From contig NC_135245.1 in the NCBI RefSeq assembly GCF_947623445.1, positions 1,495,501 to 1,559,500 of the forward strand: DNA of 64,000 nt, written 5' to 3'. The notes below the pieces were generated by a model that worked only from the letters and a program-made list of their open reading frames with translations, was not told the DNA's origin and searched no databases. Positions 25,963 through 38,000 of the stretch are shown piece after piece. Position 1 is the stretch's first letter. The number at the start of each line of letters is the position of its first letter. The position numbers were made by a program, and so were the translations under genes. This DNA is from Clavelina lepadiformis. Taxonomy: Eukaryota; Chordata; Ascidiacea; Aplousobranchia; Clavelinidae.

Positions 25963-26916
25963 TCAAATATCATCCTCTTCATCTTCTTTCTTGACGCGAC
26001 GACTCCTTCCTCTTCGTTGCTTCATCAACTCTTCCTCATCGCGGTCGACACTTGCCGGATAATCGGTCACGTGACCATTCGGGTAAGCACCTGATGTTTT
26101 CGCGTAAATCGGAGGTAATTTTACGTAATGAGAAAGCACAGGAGCCACTTGCGAGTTTTTCGCGTCTCGCATCGCCGCTAGCTTCCGACGGTCGGCGTCC
26201 GTCCATGCGTAGGAATCTTTCTGGACCAACGCACGCGGGCCCCAAGACCGTAAGTCGTGTCTTTGATAATGCTGTCGAAACGTGATTCGATTACTTCAGT
26301 TGAGACATCAAGGCTGCATGTACTCGGGTTCGTCCATAATTATGTCGTTTCAAATTCACTTACATTCGATTCGGTTTTCCAGTCATTCACAGCGTTGCCT
26401 AGCGACAGGGTAGACTGCAGCATGTCTCGCTTTCTTGTTGACGTCATCCTTCTCTCGCCTTTAACGAGTTTTCCCAGATGTTTGCAGCCTCTTTTTACCT
26501 CGTGCTGAACTCTCTGTACGGTGAAGTCAGGAGAGAAAAAAAGTTTTTAGTAGTCGCCCTTCAAGACTAACCAAAACTTGAAGGCTTCAAACTATTAACT
26601 TATCCGTTGGTTTAACCCGCGGTCACTATGTGGTTATAGTAGAGATTTTTGATTTAAATCGTAGCCTGGTCAGTCACGAAACCTTACGTGGTTGGTCGTC
26701 TCCCAAAAGTCTCTGTCGTATCCAAGGATGATATTGGTTGACCTGGGGTCTGCCCTTCTGTACCGGATGGTACGAGCTGGATCTATCTTCCTTGCGGACC
26801 GGCTACAATCCTCCAAATAAACAAGACATTTTATTGCCGACAACACTAAAATTGCAAAAGTTTTTCTCCACTTTTTTTATAGAAAAAAATGTTAAAAAAC
26901 TTACCAAATACTCCAT
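25963..26916 (-). CDS. Unrecognised small basic protein, four exons
   Basis: Exons are 26916-26905 (MEYL), 26810-26688, 26513-26364 and 26271-25963. All are phase 0 with GT-AG ends, totalling 197 residues. I do not recognise the family. It has no signal peptide or membrane segment. It is rich in Arg, Lys and Asp, with short aromatic motifs (ILGYDRDFWETTNH, LRSWGPRALVQKDSYAWT, LSHYVKLPPIY), and ends in a highly charged tail (RRGRSRRVKKEDEEDD). Short aromatic and proline motifs spread along a small basic protein recall ciliary microtubule-associated proteins, but that is only an impression. The 12-nt first exon is the weakest part; an alternative start cannot be excluded. The phase-0 run of three exons is good evidence that this is a real gene. 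Confidence 0.65.
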
Positions 26917-27979
26917 GATTAGCTTCAAAAAACGAGAATTCCCAACAATTACTTTTAAAACGTTTCAATTACGTCGAGCAGTATTACCATGACAACCGGA
27001 TAAACAATTGTTGCCTTTCTACGACGCAAGGTTTCAAATTTAATTTAGTCCCCTTTCTTTCCCAACAAGCTGGTTATAACCTATAAGCAACACTTGTAAT
27101 GACTAATGATGTTCTTGCCAGTTTCCAGAACTTCAGAAAAGCATGGAACGCTAGTGGTAGACAATCGCTACTGACTGTTTCGTGGATAACCCGCTTAAGC
27201 AATTTCTCACAACTACTTAGGCTTGTACTCCAATTCCATAAAAACTTAATTCAATATGCCAAGAAAATTGCAACCGCATTAAAAATTTATACCGGCTAAC
27301 TGCAGAAAGACATAACCAAGCGGACAAGGCTTCCAATGAGCGAAATGAATAGAGCAATACCGCCGAGGCAATACGACAAAGAAAAGTTTTTAAAGGTTTA
27401 AGGCTTTTGAAAACAAAACGCCTAATAACACTGAATGTCTCCCATTACGACAAACTAATGTAAGCAGTTGAGTTGTATAACTGTCAGAATTCCCTGTCTG
27501 CATTGTCTTTGTATTTTTATTTCATTGTGTTGTCATTCTCCCACAAGACACTGCATGCTGGGTTTGTTTTATTGCGCTGTATGCGGAGGACAGAAAAACA
27601 AAGTATTCGGATGGTCAAAACAAAGGAGGTCGACCGCTGGTTTCATTTCGTATCCATGACAACGACGTCAAGCAGGACTGATTATGACGCAACAGCTGCG
27701 TATTGTTTGAGTAAACTACCTGGAAACCGCGGTCAGCTCTCCTGCGCCATCTAGCGCTGACTTTTCCTAAGCGAAGTTGGGCAAATTGGTTCCATTGCAT
27801 TCTTTGCTGTAGCATGGTCCAACTTCATATTATTGAATCCAGCCATTCTTCTAAATCATCATTTTCATCTGCACGTTCTGAAAAATTCAGCAAACCAAAT
27901 TCATTCCGTCTATTTTTGATTACTATGGAAAGTGTTCCTATTACAGCTATATCAACGACTTTTATTAAGATTCTTTCTG
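26917..27979. other. Intergenic region
   Basis: Between the start of the small basic-protein gene and the stop of the Aven homologue, both on the minus strand. Overlapping open frames at 27468-27815 on both strands have no domain signs. It probably contains the promoter of the small gene. Confidence 0.4.
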
Positions 27980-30465
27980 TTAAGAATCCATTAAATATTC
28001 ACCTTTCGTAGCAGCAGTAAATGGCGATGCAATCTGGGTTGCGATACCTTGCTTTGCTTGTAGAGTAGTTTTCTTACCTAGAAGTAAAGATTTTCATAAA
28101 AAAACAATCACAAAAATTGTCCAGGGTGTATTTTCCAAGATTTTAAAAGTAGGTTAGCCATAATTTACCGTGGCTATGCAAAAAACTGTAACAAGAGTTA
28201 TCCGGATGTGCACTGAACAACATACTTGTACTAGACTCTGTATCACCTTGGGGGGCGGCTGTTCCAGACAATAGGACGTCCAGTTCAGTTTCCAAATCTT
28301 CTGCAGCACTGTCAGGTTTTTTGTCATCACAAGCGCTTTTCGCAACTTCGGGAAAATCTTCCTTTTCTTTTTCAACTGTGATGACTTCTTCAAACTCTAC
28401 CACGGCAAGACGGTTTTCGGCGATGTCAAATCCCTCTTCAATCATCGGAGCTGCTTTCTTCTTTGTTTTAATGACTGAATTTGTTTGATTATTGTCACTG
28501 CTGGTGAGAGTGCTTGTAGTGCTGGGGTTTGAAAAGTCAAAATTGTAATTTGAAAATTTGAAAGCACTTTTTACGCCAGTACGTTGATCTTCAACGGTAC
28601 CATCATCACCATTCAGCAAAGCTACAAGGGATGGCTAAAAATAAAAGAAATTTTTGAAAATAGTTTCATGTTTGTAAAAAATAACAATGAACAATACATA
28701 AATAATACAGTAGACTCTGCTTATTATGACCACCCTGGGGCCAGACCATTTTAGACATAATTCCGAATGGTCACAATAACCAAAACTGCTACAGTACTCT
28801 TTAACCACACCAGAATTGATAATTAGGCTCAAAATGACAAAAACTTCATCATTTATTTCATTAACATTAAAGTGACCGTAAGTACAGTAGATGAATTGAT
28901 AACACATGTGGCACAATTGCCAGTGTCAAGTTGTATAATTGACACAAAAAAAACTGATAAAAAAACTTGAAAAAGTGGTTGTAATATCCGACGACTGGTC
29001 ATAGTAAATGACAAATTCTAATTGGCAGAATTCGGGACCGTATCAAATGGTCATATTATGCGGATTCTACTGTATATATATATATAGAGAGAAATTTTTG
29101 TAGCGACAACATCACTAACACGTCTGAGTTGAAACTCCAGTTGAATCAAATCTTGTATTAATTTAATTTAGAGAAATTTTTCAGATAATCCAAAGCACCT
29201 CAAACTCTTTCTCATTCAATCCAAGTCTTTCAAAAAATGACAACTGGCTGAGTGAACCGGCTAATTTTTGAAAGTCGATGGTCAAAATATCATCCAAGTT
29301 CTGTTTGAAGAACTTATTGTACTTATTGAGATACCAGGCGTATTGCACAAATAGAACAATACTGACAGGAACTAAACTTATTGGTAATTTCAGTGACACA
29401 ATGTTATAAAAACAAGCTTATACACCTGTGCAGTTTCCCATTCTTTTTCTGTTGATAACTTCATGTGAGAGTAAAAGCCACCTGAAACAAAAAATCGTCG
29501 CAATTTAAATGTTGGGATTGGATCTTGAAATCTATGTACATAACTCCAACACAAGTGACAGCAAAGTTAGACGGATTTTTTGAAAACAGGAATTTAATAC
29601 GCAATACTCAAAACTTTCAAGAATACCCACAAAATAAAATCGGATATATAAAAAATAGTAGATAAAAAAGATACGAAATTATCAATAAAACAATTAACCC
29701 ACAAATTTTTTTCGGAAGTATATCATAACTAACTAAAACTACAAATTAAGCACATTACACATTCATTTTTTTACATTCTTTTAATTTCATGTGTAAAACC
29801 CGAGCATAAATGTTTCTGTAATGTTTATCTGTGCGTTGCTTTAATAAATAATTTGAAGGCAAAACATGTTTACATGTAACGAAAATGGTAGGTCGCTTAA
29901 TAATTTAAGCAATTAGAACTATCTGTGCAATGCAAAACAGATGTAATGTTAGAACACAGGTCAGGGACAGAGAATTGATTGAGAATAAAAGTTTTACACA
30001 GCAATGCTGAAAATCAACTTAAACATAAATACACACCTGCAGCGGTGACAAGATCATTGAAATCAGATCCAGTTTCCTCCTCCAACACTTCTTCCGGCTC
30101 ATCGTATCGATCCCAGTTGCTCCCGATGACACGCCTCGAAAAATTTTCACCACCATTGTGCTCGCCAACTCCTCTTCTTGAGACCTACAAGCAAAAAATG
30201 TTACATAACTAATAAAAAACTGAAAACTTTACATGAAAAGGTCTATTACAAATATTTTACTTGCTTTTTGAAAAGATATTTAGAAAAAAAATGTTGCAAG
30301 CTAGGCCTATTTTTAAAAAAGTAAACAAGAACTTAAAGTTATATATATTTCAATGTATCTACAAAACAATAACAATTTGAACCTCATTTGAAGAATTTTC
30401 ACTGGGTTTGTTCCCCCAGGTATTGTCATGTTCTTTGGTTTCAGTTGATTTTATATTTCCAGCAC
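27980..30465 (-). CDS. AVEN: Aven homologue (apoptosis and caspase activation inhibitor), N-terminus not found
   Basis: Exons are 30465-30383, 30184-30037, 29481-29426, 29300-29199, 28634-28226 and 28077-27980, all in phase (about 298 residues). The diagnostic block is SRRVIGSNWDRYDEPEE, then DFNDLVTAAG and STEKEWETAQ. This parallels human Aven (SNWDRYQD, SVLLSSAG, AEEKEWD). Next is the helix LDDILTIDFQKLAGSLSQL and the acidic ETELDVLLSG (human EEELDLLL). Vertebrate Aven binds Bcl-xL and Apaf-1, blocks caspase-9 activation and promotes ATM signalling. The 30383 donor (GTTCAA) is weak. The first exon, which in vertebrates carries RGG repeats, was not located; it may lie beyond the SINE and hAT insertions to the right. 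A pogo-like MITE lies in one intron. Confidence 0.85.
28708..29072. mobile_element. pogo/Tc1-mariner-type MITE in Aven intron
   Basis: The element is 365 bp. The ends are imperfect inverted repeats, CAGTAGACTCTGCTTATTAT at the left and the complement of ATATTATGCGGATTCTACTG at the right, flanked by TA on both sides (28706-28707 and 29073-29074). The TA target and CAGTAGA-type ends fit pogo/Tigger-like non-autonomous elements. It contains no transposase. Confidence 0.85.
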
Positions 30466-30824
30466 CTGAGCATGTTTCATGAAAAAAAGAATGATTAACA
30501 ACAAGACAGCATTTCCATCAATTCGCATGATGAAATTGCTTTTGCATCATACTGATATTGGATGGATTCAGACTGGGATATGCCAAACAACTATCAATGT
30601 ATTCTCAAAATGATTTAGACATTTTTTAAAGCTAATCAGAAGAGAAACCTGAGAGCATACAATAGTGTTTACACATCATTCATATGTTCGCAAACTACAC
30701 ACTTAAGTAAATATGTGCAAGAGACCAGGTGACAGGTGTTAATATGCAAAGTGTAGTAGCAGGTTTTCAAAATTTAAACAAATCAGCCACAAAATGACTT
30801 GCTGATATTGTGTGCAATGACAAC
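30466..30824. other. Aven 5' region, no exon found
   Basis: AT-rich. I looked for an ATG-bearing exon of Aven on the minus strand and did not find one that matches in phase. Confidence 0.4.
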
Positions 30825-31135
30825 TGCGTCAACTCGTTAGCCTAGCGGTTAGAGCACCTGGCTGGAAAAAATACAAAACAATTTGATAACAAGTGGCGCT
30901 ATTGCGATAATGTCCTTAGACAAGGTATTAATGACTCTTGCTCCGGTTCGATGGTCCTGGTAAACAGTTTCGAATTCGGGCAATACAATAAAACAAACAA
31001 AAAATGTTTGACAACCGGACCTTGCACTAAGACAAGCTGGTAGCTGTGGCTCATCACCAAGTTTAACTGGTATAAAGGATTTCCTCAGTCCGAGGATACA
31101 GATTGTGATACCATAACGACTACTGTAGTAAAGAA
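30825..31135 (+). mobile_element. tRNA-derived SINE-like element
   Basis: An A-box-like TAGCCTAGCGG within CGTTAGCCTAGCGGTTAGAG (from about 30836), and a B-box-like GGTTCGATGGTCC at about 30945, give the internal RNA polymerase III promoter layout. The spacing of about 100 bases is wider than in a tRNA. Between them is TCCTTAGACAAGGTATTAA, of the kind seen in many deuterostome tRNA-SINE bodies. The tail and target duplications could not be fixed, so the ends are approximate. Confidence 0.6.
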
Positions 31136-31621
31136 ACCCATTTTCATTATTGTTATATTATGTGCTTTAAATAATGTTGAAAATAACCAAGCCAATACTG
31201 GGTCTATTTACCTAAGTTGCAATCCATCGTTAAAAACGTTAATAATATTTAAAATTTTGCCTTCTAGGTGATGACCATTAGTCCATGACGCTAGCATTTT
31301 TCAATTCTGTTTTTGTTCTACTTAACCAACAGGGTAACAGGACTGTTGGACCATGTTTTAGTGTGTATGTATACTATGTTGGGAGTCTTGGGACAACCAA
31401 AGTAAAAGACATCTAAATTATTTTAAAACCTACGGTCTGATGGTACCTTTTGACAATCCTTGTTTCTTCTTGTACTGAGCACTATTTTTCTTCTTATGCG
31501 CGTCAGGTCTCATCACTGCTATATGGTAAACAAATAGCCACCAAACAGTCCCCACACTTGTTAGCTCTTCATACAACGTTAACTTGGTTGCTCGTCAAAC
31601 ATGAAATGACATGTTCTAAGG

Positions 31622-33711
31622 CAGTGGTTCTTAACGTGGGCGCTACCGCCCCCCAGGGGGCGTTTTTGATTTTTAGAGGGGCGGAAATACTCAGGGGGCG
31701 CTATGGGGGGCGCTATATTCAGAAGGTGTAACGATATTAACCTCACTGCAAATTAATAATAATGCGCATTGTCTGGTCTGATGCTTAATTGATTCGCAAA
31801 ACGCTTAATTGATTTGCAAAACGTAGTCAGTCAGTCAGTCTGTTAGTTAAACTTCTGCTTGGGCTAGTTTAGGGTGTAACGTCCAAATCAGCATTGTTGT
31901 TTATTCAAATTATATGATTTAAGACTGAGTGATAATGATTTATACGATTTGTGAACCGTGACCTGCTTGAAGTCATTAAAATGTGCTTTGTTGACGCCCC
32001 GTGGAAAATCGCACACTATTGGTGAAGAACTTATTATACCAGCTGTGAAAGAAATCAACAGTACTATGATGGCCACTCAAAAAGATGTAACACCTTCGAT
32101 TCCACTGAGCAATAGTACTGTGTCTTCCAGAATTGATGAAATGGCAATTGACATTGAAAATAAACTTTGTGATGAACTCAAAACAACACAATTTTCTTTA
32201 CAGCTTGACGAGACAACACTACGCGACAATGAAGCTTTGCTAATGGCTTATGTGCGCTATATAAATGCCAGTCATAAAGTTATTGAGGAGTTTCTGTTTG
32301 CTGAACTATTAGAGGTCGACACTAAAGATTCAACGGTTTATAAGGCAGTTGAACAATTCTTTAAACGGAAAGGAATTCCACTTTCGAATGTTATTGCATG
32401 TGCAACCGATGGAGCACCATCAATGACTGGACGCCATCGTGGATTCCTGGCACATCTTAAAAGAGAAGTTCCGGACATATTTACATTCCACTGTGTCATT
32501 CACAGACAGCATTTAGCTGCAAAGCATCTCAGTGGCAGATTGCATAGTACCCTGCAAGCTGTTATCAGAGCAGTGAATAAGATTAAAGCCCATCCATTGA
32601 ATGACCGCATATTTCGCCAGCTTTGTCATGAAAATGAAGAAGAATTTGAACGGCTCATGCTACATACAGAAGTCCGGTGACTTTCAAAAGGAAAATGTCT
32701 ACAACGCTTTCATGACCTCTATGATTCTGTTATTGATTTCTTTAAGTTTCAATTATTGGATGAGAAAGTGAGTTCAGATTTGGAAAGCAGAAGAGCAGAC
32801 GTTGCTTATTTGTCTGATATTTTCAAGAAATTAAATGAGGTCAACATTAAATTGCAAGGAACCAAAATGTGTCTCATCAAAGCAAAGGGAATAATAATGG
32901 CATTTATTAGCAAATTAGATTTCTACAAAAATTGTTTACTAAGGCTAGACTTAAATCAGTTTCCTAGCCTAAAAGCCATAAAGGAAAACCAAACCGATGA
33001 TTCATGTTTATCAGACACTGATCTAGACTGCTATTCCTCTCATCTTCAAGCATTGAAAGAAGAATTGTTGATCAGATTTAAAGATCTCAAAGAATTAAAA
33101 ATACCAGAGTGGGTTGTAAATCCATTCCAGGCTGATGCAAACAATGCTGATCCAAATCTAGTTGAAGAACTTATAGACTTGCAAAATGACTTTGAAGGTA
33201 AAGTGTTGTTCCAGCAGATTGGCTATGAAGCTTTCTGGCCAAAGGAACAAGTTAAATATCCTCATCTTTGGGAAAAAATCAAAGTATTACTGTTAGCATT
33301 TCCTTCATCATACCTGGTAGAGAAGGGATTCAGTTCGGTCTTGCAACTCTTAACTAAGCAGAGAAATAGATTGCAAATATGTAAAAGGGGTGATCTGAGA
33401 CTCTTTTTATCAAATATTGAAACTGATATACTTAAGTTGGTTAAGCAAGTTATCACCAGGCCCAAGGTAGTCATTAAATACATTTTTCCTGCTTTATTAA
33501 TGTGTATTTTTGTGTATCAACCATTCTCTTATTATTTCTGTTTATTAAATAATATCGCTTGTCTCAAATACAAGGCAACCGGATTTGTGATTAAGCCGGT
33601 CTTTTCGCTAAACATTTATAATTTTTAACACAGCCCTTTCATTATGGTGGGCGGCAGACTATGGAAACCTCTGAAAAGGGGCGCTGGGGGAAAAAAGGTT
33701 AAGAACCACTG
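31622..33711 (+). mobile_element. hAT DNA transposon, nearly whole, transposase interrupted
   Basis: The element is 2090 bp. Perfect terminal repeats CAGTGGTTCTTAAC are flanked by a perfect 8-bp duplication TTCTAAGG (31614-31621 and 33712-33719). GGGGGCGCT motifs repeat just inside the ends. The transposase reads on + from about 31958 to 33628. It has the QLDETT, CATDGAPSM and CVIHRQHL hAT catalytic-core motifs and a C-terminal dimerisation region (PSSYLVEKGFSSVLQLLTKQ). The frame breaks once, where the Trp expected after HTEVR is TGA (32678-32680), and continues in the same frame directly after it. No BED zinc finger is seen upstream, so the copy probably also lost its 5' coding part. It resembles the ZBED5/SCAND3-type hAT group. 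Perfect target duplications suggest a young insertion. Confidence 0.92.
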
Positions 33712-33719
33712 TTCTAAGG

Positions 33720-35021
33720 CCTATACAATAATTGTCTTCACTTACAAGTAGGCTCTTCAGCGTCACCACGTGTCACACATCGTCACAAAAAAAAACATTG
33801 ATTTAAAAATAAATTTTGGGTGGTGAAATGACTCATTGAGGAAAAATCTGTTTTCCCCCATTTCCTTCACGAGGGTTTTATAGTCTCGAAATCAAACCCT
33901 GATACACGACAGATAACGTGCGTATTCGTGTTGTGAATCATCGTATGTTTTGAGCAGAGTCTGTCTCTAGCTCTTTTCTATTTTCTAGCTGTTTTCTTCC
34001 AAAACCCTTTGGCAAGAAATCAAAAAAAGACTCACGACAAGGGGATGTGCAGGTCAGTCAAAAATTCAATACATAAGTAAGCGGAAGTTTTGAATTTTTG
34101 GATAAAGTCGGCAATGCAGCTTGTGTCTTAATGCCGTGACTCACCGTTTGGTTTTGTGGTTTTATAATTATGTGAAAGAAACAGCAAACGACAGATTTAG
34201 CGAAAGTATCTAGCTTTTGGCAAATTTTGTGAAATGTTAATAATCAATGTTTTACTTTAGCTAGTGTTGTATTGCCGGCTCAATCATCGCTAGTTATTTA
34301 TTAGTTTTTATTATTATGCTGTGAAGTATAAAGCTTGGAAAGCACACTGCACAGTAAGCTATTGGTGGGTAACCTGCGACCCGCAAATAAAAACTTTGCT
34401 GCCCGCGGAGAAATGCCAATTTTGCATTATCTTTGTAACAATAAATATGAATAGCAGTTTTCTTCAGAAATTTGTAATCTTAAGAAATTTATGCGTCTTA
34501 ATTAATTATTTTCGTAAGGAGACAATCCCTTAATTATGCCGTAAAACTAAAATAAAGATTGTTTTTTAAGTCAGCTACTTGTGAAAAGCTTATGTTATAA
34601 ATAAAGGTGCGGCCGGGTGGTTTTAGCCGGTTATTTTCATCTGGTCCTGCTGTAATAAAGGTTGCACACCACTTCTGTAAGCATATAACCTTTTTCATTT
34701 TACAAAACAACGGAATTGAAGTTTAAACGACAAACGTTTGGACACAGCCGCATATGATTATATTTTTCTCACAATTAAGAAACAAACAAGAAAGTTACTT
34801 TTAACTTTAAACTGACGGAACGCAAGAGTTTTCTTGCTTGTGGGTGACATCTAAAAAAATTACCGTAGCCTACGACAACCTGCAGAAAATTTTTAGTGTT
34901 TCAACCTTTCTGCCCTTGTTGACAACCCCACGTTCTCTAGGTCGTCGTGATGGATTTAATAGCTAATTGAGTCAGGAAGTCAATAGATCGCCTACTATAG
35001 TTCAGTTGTAATTCTGTAAAA
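33720..35021. other. Intergenic, upstream of receptor copy A
   Basis: No supportable gene. A stretch at about 34130-34170 (TGCCGTGACTCACCG followed by TTTGGTTTTG) resembles 42066-42095 (TGCCGTGAATCACTG followed by TTTGGTTTTG), another dispersed repeat. The promoter of receptor copy A should lie here; no clear TATA box was found. Confidence 0.45.
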
Positions 35022-38000
35022 ATGCTACATATTATTATTAAAATAAGCCCGGCGATTCTCTTTGTGACTTTTTACCAAGGTGAGTTATTGCTATCTCGAC
35101 AATAACGGTGAATACATTTGTACATTAGTACAAAGTTCATTTGTGATACAAAGAATTTCGTACTCGCATGAACAACTGTTAGTTTAACAAATGTTTGCAC
35201 GAAGTGCGGTAACTTTGGTTATTGCTACGCTCTGCTGTGTTGACTATTGTTATAAAGCGGTTTTGTAATGTTTTTTTACATTCAGTTTGCGCATACAACG
35301 AGGAGTTGCTGCATAGAGCATGCAGGCAAGAGGATGGCTTGTTTCTTTGCAAAGATGGATCTCAATGCATGGAGAGGTTCTATGTGAAAGATGTCTTGGC
35401 ACACTGCGCCGACAAAAGTGACGAGCTATTTGGTAAATAAAGAATTTGACAAAGCCTTCTGTTGTTATTATTGTTGGATAACGAAACGAGTAAAACAACG
35501 TTCGATCCAAAATATCCTTCTCGAAGAATCTACAACGTTTATTGTGATCAGGATCGCTAAACTGTACGGACGACGAAGTGCAGTGCCGATTCACAGGACA
35601 ATGTTCTGCCCGCACACAAAAGAATAACGGATTGGATTGTCGGCTTGAACAACTCATGATTCCCTGTTTCTCGAATAAGGGTGAGTAGGAACTATAACTG
35701 TATTTGAAGCATCTTCTTTTGGTTAATTTTTACTTAGATTTCTTTACCAAACAGCGACCAAGTTTTATACAATGTCAGCAACGGACTATATGCCATCATA
35801 ATATGAAAATTATACTTGCTAAATTTTGTTACGTTTTCACTGAATTTTAAATATTTGACTGCTATAACGTTTATTTATCCATAACGTTTTTTACTTGTTT
35901 ATGAGCAGAGTTCACTTGCGCGAAAACAAAACTCTGCATTGAGAGATGGAAAGTAATGGATGGAAACGACGACTGTAGCAGCAACACCATACGAGATACA
36001 AGCGATGAACAAACTATGTTGCCTTCATGTAACGATCTCGAATACGCTTGTGACGTAACCGAGAATCAACCACGTCGTTGTATTCCCAGAGATTGGGTCA
36101 TGGACGGGGCACAAGACTGCTTGGCGGGCGATGACGAAAGAACGCCGTTTATGGATTGTTTCAACGAGACCGAATTTCTTTGTCCGAAACAAGGCAGATG
36201 CATTTCAAGATACCGTGTCATGGACAAGTTTGAAGACTGCAACGACGGGACAGATGAGCTTGGCCCGCTGCTGTGCAACTCGACACTGGAGTTTCGTTGC
36301 CAAGTGAACGGTCGTTGCATTCCCCGTTCTTGGCGCGGAAATAAACTGAACGACTGTTTTGACTGGAGCGATGAAGAAGATCTGTATTCTAACGAATCTT
36401 GTCAAACTCACGAATTCTTATGTCATAACATGAAGAGATGTATACCAACATCATACCTGTGTGACGGCATAGACCACTGCGGAGACTGCACAGATGAGAT
36501 TGAGAATTGTGAGGAGCCTAGGATGTTTCGGTGTTCGGGAAATGAAACCGGAAAATGCATCAATTGGGAATATTCGTGCGACCAATATCGCGATTGTTCA
36601 GATTTTTCGGACGACATTACTTCGATAACCGGATTTAAATGTGAATCTAAAGTAACTGCAGATTACAGTCGTTATTGTGTTATACCACAGTGGACCCTTG
36701 AGAGTTCATACTCATCTTGCAATGACAACTCAGATATTTGCTACAGAAACGAAACGTTTCAGTGTGCCCGGTGTCTAAACAACAAAACTGTAATTGCACC
36801 GCGACAAATCTGCGACGGTGTCGTGGATTGCCCAGATCTAACGGACGAATGCCTTTGCTTTCAATATCAACACAAGCAAACTAATCAGGTCTGTGAACGA
36901 GTTTGTTATGGATTCGATTCCAACGAATGTTCGCAATGTGGACCTGGAGAACTGTTGTGTCCTGAAGATAAAGTTTGTTTATCTAAGAATAAGATATGCA
37001 ACGGTGTTATTGATTGTCCGCTGTCTGGACTGGATGAAAAAGCTTGCACAGATCAAAGAACTACTGGGACTACGTCAATTGTTCCTGATTTCCGCTGTCC
37101 GGATATATCTGCCAAAGACAAAACACTTCTTGGATTCTTAAACTTGCCTGTACCTTTAACGACTTTTGTTCCCCTTGAAGCAATAAGGTAAAGTTGTGTT
37201 TGATGTTGTCGTTATTTGTCACGAAATACTTCATCCAAGGTCTAACCGTCAGACGTTTTGAAAAATTTTAGGTTATCTTAAAATCGATAATTGATCGACT
37301 TTTAACTTGCTTGGTTAAGCAATATGAACATTTTTTGTCTCAAATAAATTGTATCGAACCTGTCACGGGAATCTTATGCTTTAATTAGATGCAACGGCAT
37401 CGTAGAATGCGCTTTCTTTGAAGACGAATGCAGCGATGAAGCCAACTGCACTGACAAGCCGCGAGTTTGCAAAGAAATTCCGCTAGAAGTAGGCATAACT
37501 TACAATCTTTAATACCGGTAAAAAAAAGTTTAAAGTTGTTAAAAGACGATTTTTTGTACAAACATTTTTCAGTGATATTTCTAAAACAATGTTTAGTTCC
37601 GATCGTAAAAAAAATTCCAAGTGCACACACTTGTATCTTTTAGACGTCTTCTCCCAACTACTCGTTTGGATCAATTTCATTGGAGTTCACATCTCGCAGA
37701 TGTTCTAACGACTTTCGTCAAATCATTGCTGGTTGGTCGGTCTGTAATGGTATTCTAGAATGTTTAGAGAGTGGCCTGGACGAAAAATACTGTCCGGATA
37801 GAATTAAATGTGATGCAGGAGAAATAAAATGGCTAGTAGGCAAGTACTACTGGTCACTTACATCAAGAATATAGACATTATTTTTAAAATTGTTGGGCTA
37901 AAGTTGATATTTAACACCTTGCAAAGTTTTGTAATATACAAACCGTAAAAATCAGTAAATGAATAATTTAAACAAAAAATTTTAACCTTGTAATATCATT

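Noticed and set aside
37840-37874. Read-through of receptor exon 6 (continuing past 37839)
   Set aside because: The paralogue shows the exon ends at the GC donor, and the extension soon meets a stop.
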